The position numbers and the translations under genes were made by a program. Source: Bacillota bacterium (GTDB lineage Bacteria; Bacillota; Clostridia; Peptostreptococcales; Acidaminobacteraceae). Taken from it: a stretch of DNA of 11,618 nucleotides. Below the pieces are notes generated by a model that worked only from the letters and a program-made list of their open reading frames with translations, did not search any database and was not told the origin of the DNA. Positions within the stretch are counted from its first letter, which is position 1, and each line of letters opens with the position of its first letter. The stretch lies in the NCBI GenBank assembly GCA_023443345.1, contig JAEZUZ010000077.1:1-11618 (forward strand). Reading direction: 5' to 3'. This document shows, piece after piece, positions 6,651 through 11,618 of the stretch.

Positions 6651-7121
6651 TTATTCAACTTCTATAGAATCTATTACTACATCCTCCAAAGGCCTATCTC
6701 TAAAGTCTGTTTTTGAGTTTGCTATCTTATCAACTACCTCAATTCCATCTACCACTCTTCCAAAAGAAGCATAGCTTCCATCTAAATGTGGTGAGTCCTT
6801 ATGCATTATGAAAAACTGGCTTCCTGCTGAATTTGGATCCATAGTTCTAGCCATAGATATAACACCTCTTTCATGCTTTAGATCATTCTTAAATCCGTTT
6901 TGTGTAAACTCACCTTTTATTGTATATCCTGGGCCACCCATTCCTGTTCCATCTGGACATCCACCTTGTATCATAAATCCCTTTATAACTCTGTGGAAGA
7001 TAAGGCCATTATAGAATCCTTCCTTTGCAAGCTTTAAAAAATTGGCAACTGTCTCTGGGGCTTTATCAGGATATAATTCTAACTTTATTGTCCCTAATTT
7101 TTTTATATTTATTTTTACCAT
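6651..7121 (-). CDS. Possible internal-start free cyclophilin-type PPIase (PpiB-like)
   Basis: Cyclophilins speed cis-trans isomerisation of peptide bonds before proline. Starting at the internal ATG (7121-7119), the frame gives 156 residues, the usual size of a bacterial single-domain cyclophilin. It has no signal peptide, so it would be cytosolic. In fusion numbering the catalytic region is FHRVIKGFMIQGG (201-213), with R203, F208 and Q211 matching the human cyclophilin A residues Arg55, Phe60 and Gln63. GSQFFI (259-264) and HLDGSYASFG (271-280) follow; the tryptophan that binds cyclosporin in human cyclophilin A is a histidine here. GAAGGAG lies five nt before this ATG, better than the site at the frame's first ATG. 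I infer that a free isomerase is made, alone or together with the fusion. Confidence 0.7.
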   Translation of the reverse strand: MVKINIKKLGTIKLELYPDKAPETVANFLKLAKEGFYNGLIFHRVIKGFMIQGGCPDGTGMGGPGYTIKGEFTQNGFKNDLKHERGVISMARTMDPNSAGSQFFIMHKDSPHLDGSYASFGRVVDGIEVVDKIANSKTDFRDRPLEDVVIDSIEVE

Positions 7122-7598
7122 TATATCTCCTTCAATTATAAAACTATCTATTATTCTTGAATTCCTATACCACATAATTGAATAAAAATGCTTCCTGTTT
7201 TCTGTAAGATATTTAAAAAAAAGCTTGTCCCCTTCCCAAACAGTTAAACCATAGATATCCTTTATATCTACCCACTCATGTTCTCCCTCAGTAGTTTTCG
7301 ATAACTCTCCGCTATAATCTTCAACTAGGTAGAGATACATGTATATGTCACTATCAACTGTAAAGTTTGGATAGTATATTTCTCCTATTTCCCTATATTT
7401 TATAGGAGTAAGTCCACTTTCTTCAATATACTCTCTGATAAAACATTCTTGCTTAGTCTCTTTTAATTTAAACTTTCCACCTAATCCAAGATAAAGACCT
7501 CTATCTTGCTTTGATGAATTGTCCTTTCTTTTTAAAAAGAGAACTTTACCATCTTTAATTGTATAGGCTGTGGTTGTAAAAATTACTCTTCTGTGCAT
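6651..7598 (-). CDS. NUDIX hydrolase fused in frame to cyclophilin-type PPIase
   Basis: One open frame of 315 residues holds two domains. Residues 1-about 150 are a MutT-like NUDIX hydrolase: the box begins at G41 and carries E47, R55, E56, E59, E60 and G62, the metal-binding pattern of enzymes that cleave nucleoside diphosphate-X compounds (often 8-oxo-dGTP; substrate not proven here). Tyr57 stands where an aliphatic residue is usual. Residues 160-315 form a complete single-domain cyclophilin. There is no stop between them and almost no linker. The ATG at 7598 overlaps engB by 16 nt and has a poor ribosome site, so it probably depends on coupling. Normally these are separate proteins. A lost stop codon, or a sequencing or assembly error, could explain the joining; a true bifunctional protein is also possible. 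Confidence 0.8.
   Translation of the reverse strand: MHRRVIFTTTAYTIKDGKVLFLKRKDNSSKQDRGLYLGLGGKFKLKETKQECFIREYIEESGLTPIKYREIGEIYYPNFTVDSDIYMYLYLVEDYSGELSKTTEGEHEWVDIKDIYGLTVWEGDKLFFKYLTENRKHFYSIMWYRNSRIIDSFIIEGDIMVKINIKKLGTIKLELYPDKAPETVANFLKLAKEGFYNGLIFHRVIKGFMIQGGCPDGTGMGGPGYTIKGEFTQNGFKNDLKHERGVISMARTMDPNSAGSQFFIMHKDSPHLDGSYASFGRVVDGIEVVDKIANSKTDFRDRPLEDVVIDSIEVE
7127..7133 (-). promoter_or_regulatory. Internal Shine-Dalgarno site inside the NUDIX-PPIase frame
   Basis: GAAGGAG sits five nt before the methionine where cyclophilin homology begins. It also codes for residues near EGD at the junction. Such a match at this exact place is what a separate downstream gene would have, and is the main evidence for internal translation initiation. 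Confidence 0.7.
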
Positions 7599-8179
7599 CT
7601 TTGAATATCAATATATATGTCATTTATAATGTCATCTCTGCCAAATCTTTTTGCAGAAGATGTCAAAAAAATCTGAACTTTGTCAGTCTCAATACTCTTT
7701 TTGATATCACTAATTGACTTTGCCCTTTGATTGTTTGAAAGTTTATCTGCCTTTGTAAGTATCAGCTTTAAAGGATAGTTGAGAGATTTGATGTAATTTA
7801 TCATCTTTAAATCATCAGAATTTAGATTTCTTCTTATATCAAGTAATAGATATATACTCATTAGCATCTCTCTTGTTGAAAGATATTCCTCAATGATCTT
7901 GTGCCATTTTTCTTTTTCGGCCTTAGATACTTGAGCATATCCATAGCCTGGCAAATCTACAAATCTAAATTCATTCTTTACTTCAAAGAAATTTATAAGT
8001 CTGGTTTTCCCTGGCTTTTGAGAAGTTCTTGCAATATTTTTTCTATTTACCAGCATATTTAATAGTGAACTTTTGCCAACATTACTTCTTCCACAAAAAG
8101 CAACTTCTGGCATAAATTTTTCTGGATATTGAGAACTCCTCACAGCCGAGCCTATAAATGAAACATCTACAAAGTTCAT
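7583..8179 (-). CDS. engB: Ribosome biogenesis GTPase EngB/YsxC
   Basis: This TrmE-Era-type GTPase (EngB, YihA in E. coli, YsxC in B. subtilis) is needed for late assembly of the large ribosomal subunit. The 198-residue length is normal. The G motifs are all visible: G1 GRSNVGKS (30-37), a conserved SQKPGKTRLINFF (53-65) holding the switch I region, G3 DLPGYG (75-80), G4 TKAD (142-145) and G5 SSAK (174-177). The ATG overlaps the lon stop as ATGA, with no strong SD site, so it is probably coupled to lon translation. The clpX-lon-engB order matches B. subtilis (clpX-lonB-lonA-ysxC). Identification is secure. Confidence 0.97.
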   Translation of the reverse strand: MNFVDVSFIGSAVRSSQYPEKFMPEVAFCGRSNVGKSSLLNMLVNRKNIARTSQKPGKTRLINFFEVKNEFRFVDLPGYGYAQVSKAEKEKWHKIIEEYLSTREMLMSIYLLLDIRRNLNSDDLKMINYIKSLNYPLKLILTKADKLSNNQRAKSISDIKKSIETDKVQIFLTSSAKRFGRDDIINDIYIDIQRCTEE

Positions 8180-10497
8180 TTTCTAAGTGCCACTTTTAGT
8201 ACATCTTCCATAGATGTTACAGGTACAGGTTTTATACCATTTTTAATCTCATTAGGTATTTCTGAATATAGACCTACATTTTCCTTAGGATATATAACTG
8301 TATCTATTCCATATCTCTTGGCAGCTAGCACCTTTTCCCTTAGACCACCTATTGGAAGCACCCTACCTCTTAGTGTTATTTCTCCAGTCATAGCAACATT
8401 TGCTTTTACTTTTTTACCTGTTATAGCAGATACCATTGCAGTTGCCATTGTAATTCCAGCTGAAGGACCATCTTTTGGAATTGATCCCTGAGGAACATGT
8501 ATGTGAATGTCATTTTCTTTGAAAAAATTATCTTCTATATTTAGTTTATCAGCAATGCTTCTGATGTAGCTAAGCCCTGCCTGTGCAGACTCTTTCATAA
8601 CATCGCCTAACTGTCCAGTAAGAGATAATTTCCCATTTCCTTTCATTATATTTACTTCAATTTGTAGAGTATCTCCACCTACACTTGTCCAAGCTAGGCC
8701 TGTAACTACTCCAACTTTGTCCTCTTTATCAGATCTATCAGTTGTATATTTTTCATGACCTAGATACTTAGTTACTTTACTAGCTGTTATTTTCATAGAC
8801 TTTTTCTTGTTTGTTTCCATAAGTTCAGCTACTACTTTTCTAAGTATCTTTGCAATAGTTCTCTCTAAATTTCTAACACCAGATTCTCTTGTATATTCAT
8901 CAATTATCTTCTCTACAGCACCATCTGTAAAGTCAACTTTAAAATTGCCTTCTACTGCATTTTCCCTCATTTGTTTAGGGATTAAGTGTTTCTTTGCAAT
9001 CTGCATTTTTTCTAATAGAGTATATCCGCTTACTTCTATTATTTCCATTCTATCAAGAAGAGGTCGTGGAATTGTTGCTGTAGTATTAGCTGTTGTTATA
9101 AACATAACTTTGCTCAAGTCAAAAGGCAGCTCTAAATATCTATCAGTAAAAGTCTTATTTTGTTCAGGATCTAAGACTTCTAATAATGCACTTGCTGGAT
9201 CTCCCCTAAATTCACTACTTAACTTATCTATTTCATCAAGTAGAAATAGAGGGTTTTTACTTTGTATCTCTTTTAGAGAATTTATGATTCTTCCAGGTAT
9301 TGAACCAATGTAGGTTCTCCTATGTCCTCTTATCTCTGATTCATCTGAGACACCACCAAGACTCATCCTTACAAATTTCCTATTTAAACTCTCTGCAATA
9401 CTTCTAGCAATAGAAGTCTTTCCTACCCCTGGAGGTCCCACTAGACATATTATTGGTCCTTTTGTGTTGTTTTTTAACTTTTGAATAGCTAAATATTCAA
9501 TAATTCTCTCTTTTACTTCACTAAGGCCAAAGTGGTCTTTATCTAAAATTTTTCTTGCTCTATTTAGATCTATTCTCTCCTTAGTCTGTTTTTTCCAAGG
9601 AAGATCTAAAATAGTTTCAACATAATTTCTTATTACACCTGCTTCAGGAGAAGATTCATTCAAGTATAAAAGTCTATCTATTTGTTTGCTTACTTTTTCA
9701 TGAATATCTTTCTTTAACTTGAGCTTATTTAGTTTAGCCCTATATCCATCTATTTGGTCCTCTATATCCTGAGTATCTCCAAGCTCATCTCTTATAATTT
9801 TCATTTGTTCACGAAGATAATACTCTTTTTGACTGCTGTAGACATTTTCATTTAATTTAGTTTTGATTTGTTTTTCTAAATTAGATATTTCTGTCTGAAG
9901 TAATATCAACTCGCCCAATTTTATAAGTGCTTGAGTCAAATCATTCATCTCTAAAATAGTCTGTTTGATATCTATTTTGACAGGTAGATCTGAAAGAATA
10001 GTTCCAAGTATTTCCCTTGGATTATCTAAATAGCTTGATTTAAAAACAGCTTCTCTAGTTATATCTGATTCTTCTATACCATAGTCAAAAAACTTCTTTT
10101 TTACATGTAGTGCATGTGCTTTTTCAGTCTTGATATCCCCAGGCAAATCTTTCTCTTCTATTACTTTTACAGAAATATAGTCCTCACTATCAAAATATTC
10201 TAAAATTCTAGCCTTATATAGACCATCTACATGTATTCTAAGGCCATCATTTGGCAACTTTAATATTTGTTTTACTCTGCCAACAACTCCTAGATCATAA
10301 ATGTCTTCTTGCTTAGGATTTTCAATATCTATATCTTTCTGTGCTACAAAAAAGACATCTAAATTATTTGTAACAGAATGCTCTAGTGCTGCTACAGACT
10401 TGCTCCTTTGAACATCTAATTGTAATGTTGCTTCAGGAAATAGGACTCTTCCTCTTATTGGAATTAAAGGTAACTTTAAAACTTTTTTTTCTTCCAA
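8176..10497 (-). CDS. lon: ATP-dependent protease Lon (LonA type)
   Basis: Lon unfolds and degrades damaged and regulatory proteins in the cytosol as a ring-shaped hexamer. The 773 residues hold all LonA parts: an N-terminal LON substrate-binding domain (about 7-205, starting LPLIPIRGRVLFPE), a helical segment with YYLREQMKIIRDELG (226-240), the AAA+ module with Walker A GPPGVGKT (354-361) and Walker B FLLDEID (418-424), and the C-terminal protease domain. The Ser-Lys dyad is S679 in PKDGPSAG and K722 in GGLREKV. No membrane segment is seen, so this is not LonB. The start is TTG at 10497, with a perfect AGGAGG five nt upstream that overlaps the clpX stop. A CtsR or HrcA operator cannot be assessed because the operon promoter lies outside the window. 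Confidence 0.98.
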   Translation of the reverse strand: MEEKKVLKLPLIPIRGRVLFPEATLQLDVQRSKSVAALEHSVTNNLDVFFVAQKDIDIENPKQEDIYDLGVVGRVKQILKLPNDGLRIHVDGLYKARILEYFDSEDYISVKVIEEKDLPGDIKTEKAHALHVKKKFFDYGIEESDITREAVFKSSYLDNPREILGTILSDLPVKIDIKQTILEMNDLTQALIKLGELILLQTEISNLEKQIKTKLNENVYSSQKEYYLREQMKIIRDELGDTQDIEDQIDGYRAKLNKLKLKKDIHEKVSKQIDRLLYLNESSPEAGVIRNYVETILDLPWKKQTKERIDLNRARKILDKDHFGLSEVKERIIEYLAIQKLKNNTKGPIICLVGPPGVGKTSIARSIAESLNRKFVRMSLGGVSDESEIRGHRRTYIGSIPGRIINSLKEIQSKNPLFLLDEIDKLSSEFRGDPASALLEVLDPEQNKTFTDRYLELPFDLSKVMFITTANTTATIPRPLLDRMEIIEVSGYTLLEKMQIAKKHLIPKQMRENAVEGNFKVDFTDGAVEKIIDEYTRESGVRNLERTIAKILRKVVAELMETNKKKSMKITASKVTKYLGHEKYTTDRSDKEDKVGVVTGLAWTSVGGDTLQIEVNIMKGNGKLSLTGQLGDVMKESAQAGLSYIRSIADKLNIEDNFFKENDIHIHVPQGSIPKDGPSAGITMATAMVSAITGKKVKANVAMTGEITLRGRVLPIGGLREKVLAAKRYGIDTVIYPKENVGLYSEIPNEIKNGIKPVPVTSMEDVLKVALRK

Positions 10498-10502
10498 ATC
10501 TG

Positions 10503-10508
10503 CCTCCT
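10503..10508 (-). promoter_or_regulatory. Strong Shine-Dalgarno site for the TTG start of lon
   Basis: AGGAGG, a perfect match to the anti-SD, lies five nt before the TTG at 10497 and overlaps the TAG stop of clpX. The next in-frame ATG lies deep inside the LON domain, so the TTG is the real start. The strong site may compensate for the weaker start codon. Confidence 0.8.
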
Positions 10509-11618
10509 ATCCAACTAATTCTTGATTGTCAAATATCTTCTTAATTCTATTTTTAGTTATTGTACATGTTTTTCTGTTTTTCTTTGAAGGATATTCAAAC
10601 ATTATATCAAGCATTACTTTTTCTAAAATACTTCTAAGTCCCCTTGCACCCATTTTTTTACTTAATGCATGTTTTGCTATTTCTTGAATAGCTTCCTTGT
10701 TAAATATTAATTCTATATTGTCTAATTTAAGCAATTCTTGATACTGTTTTATTAATGCATTTTTTGGTTCAGTTAGTATTTTTGTAAGTGCTTCAAGATT
10801 TAAATTTTCTAAAGTTGCAATTACAGGAATTCTACCTACAAATTCAGGTATCATACCATAACTAACCAAATCTCTACTGTCAACTTGTGATAGAAGTTCT
10901 GAATTTCTATCATCAGTATTTTGATCTATTTTGGCATTAAAGCCAAGTGTTTTCTTTATAATTCTTCTCTTTATTATATTTTCAATACCCTCAAAACTCC
11001 CTCCTAAAATAAATAGGATATTTGTGGTATCAATCCTTATAAATTCCTGATTTGGATGTTTTCTTCCACCTTGAGCCGGAACATTTGCTACAGTTCCCTC
11101 TATTAGCTTCAAGAGAGCCTGTTGAACTCCTTCTCCGCCAACATCTCTAGTAGTAGATCTATTTTCACTTTTTCTTGTTATTTTGTCTATTTCATCAATA
11201 TATATAATTCCTGTCTCAGCTTTAGCTACATCGAAATCTGTCTGAATTAGTAACTTTAAAAGCACATTCTCAACATCTTCTCCCACATATCCTGCCTCAG
11301 TTAAACTTGTTGCATCTGCCATTGCAAATGGTACATTTAACAACTCAGCAAGTGTCTGAGCTAAAAGCGTCTTTCCAGATCCAGTTGGTCCAATTAATAA
11401 TACATTACTCTTTTGTATTTTTACCTTTTCATTTGCCTTTTTATTATTGCTAAATTCATTAAGTATTCTCTTGTAATGGTTATATACAGCAACGGACAGG
11501 ACTTTTTTAGCATAATCCTGTCCGATGATATATTCATCCAAGTATTTTTTAATGACTTTAGGTTTAGGTACTTCACTTAACTCAAGTGCCTCATCTTCTT
11601 TTTCAAGCTCTGTTTTAT
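10507..11618 (-). CDS. clpX: ATP-dependent Clp protease ATP-binding subunit ClpX (5' end outside window)
   Basis: ClpX is the AAA+ unfoldase that feeds proteins into the ClpP peptidase. The frame stays open to the window edge: 369 codons are visible of an expected 410-420, so about 45-50 N-terminal residues, including the zinc-binding domain, are missing. Numbering from the first whole codon, the linker EVPKPKVIKKYLDEYIIGQ (15-33) leads into Walker A GPTGSGKT (76-83), the pore loop GYVG (109-112), Walker B with D141 and E142, the RKH loop (185-187), the LGF tripeptide (224-226) matching the ClpP-docking IGF loop, and the sensor-2 GAR (323-325). The LGF loop argues that a ClpP partner exists elsewhere. 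A TTG at 11541 is not the start, because homology continues upstream. Nine nt separate its stop from lon. An upstream tig gene would be expected by synteny. Confidence 0.97.
   Translation of the reverse strand, partial: KTELEKEDEALELSEVPKPKVIKKYLDEYIIGQDYAKKVLSVAVYNHYKRILNEFSNNKKANEKVKIQKSNVLLIGPTGSGKTLLAQTLAELLNVPFAMADATSLTEAGYVGEDVENVLLKLLIQTDFDVAKAETGIIYIDEIDKITRKSENRSTTRDVGGEGVQQALLKLIEGTVANVPAQGGRKHPNQEFIRIDTTNILFILGGSFEGIENIIKRRIIKKTLGFNAKIDQNTDDRNSELLSQVDSRDLVSYGMIPEFVGRIPVIATLENLNLEALTKILTEPKNALIKQYQELLKLDNIELIFNKEAIQEIAKHALSKKMGARGLRSILEKVMLDIMFEYPSKKNRKTCTITKNRIKKIFDNQELVG

Noticed and set aside
6607..6656. Weak ATATTTT / AAAATAT inverted repeat after the cyclophilin gene as a terminator
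   Set aside because: The stem is short, contains only A-T pairs and has a long loop. It overlaps the -35 region of the rpmE promoter and is expected by chance in AT-rich DNA.
8807..9313. Long plus-strand open frame of 168 codons
   Set aside because: It is fully antisense to the lon AAA+ and lid region. Its serine/isoleucine-rich translation is the usual product of reading AT-rich coding DNA backwards.
11541..11618. TTG at 11541 as the true clpX start, giving a ClpX without its zinc domain
   Set aside because: The frame stays open to the window edge and the upstream residues (EVPKPKVIKKY) match the normal ClpX linker, so the gene simply continues outside.
1..11618. CRISPR arrays, insertion sequences, tRNA genes, phage or defence genes
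   Set aside because: I saw no spaced direct repeats, terminal inverted repeats, transposase motifs or tRNA-like folds; nearly all of the window is explained by housekeeping genes.

Overview
The window reads as core chromosome of a low-GC Gram-positive bacterium (Bacillota). It is AT-rich, prefers AGA for arginine, has purine-rich Shine-Dalgarno (SD) sites and uses TTG and GTG starts. Gene order resembles two Bacillus subtilis neighbourhoods (clpX-lon-ysxC, and rpmE-tdk-prfA-prmC-ywlC-ywlF-upp-atpI-atpB) placed back to back and compacted. Together with a DUF1385 membrane protein beside prmC, this suggests an anaerobic clostridial or Tissierellales/Peptoniphilaceae-type lineage. That placement is inference. 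I see no mobile element, CRISPR array, tRNA, rRNA or clear sign of recent transfer.

Every gene lies on the minus strand, so transcription runs from high to low coordinates. Block 1 (11618 to 6651) is clpX (5' end outside the window), lon, engB/ysxC, and one open frame that joins a NUDIX hydrolase to a cyclophilin-type peptidyl-prolyl isomerase. A 71-nt gap (6580-6650) carries a near-consensus sigma-A promoter. Block 2 (6579 to 1) is rpmE, a strong intrinsic terminator touching its stop codon, then tdk, a DUF1385/YqhQ-like gene, prmC, prfA, ywlC/tsaC, rpiB, upp, atpZ, atpI and the first 128 codons of atpB, which runs off the window.

From tdk to atpI the genes overlap or touch, mostly by 4-nt ATGA or TTGA overlaps, which suggests translational coupling. 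Block 1 is about protein quality control (ClpX unfoldase, Lon protease), ribosome assembly (EngB GTPase) and folding or nucleotide-pool cleaning. Block 2 supplies ribosomal protein L31, pyrimidine salvage (Tdk, Upp), translation termination (RF1 and its methylase PrmC), the t6A tRNA precursor enzyme, a pentose phosphate isomerase and the start of the F1Fo ATP synthase operon.

The most unusual item is the NUDIX-cyclophilin open frame at 6651-7598. It has no stop codon between the domains, yet a strong SD site sits exactly before the methionine where a normal cyclophilin would start. One locus may therefore give both a fusion protein and a free isomerase. The rest is ordinary housekeeping DNA; I found no evidence for a new defence, mobile or regulatory system. 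No gene-free stretch exceeds 71 nt.
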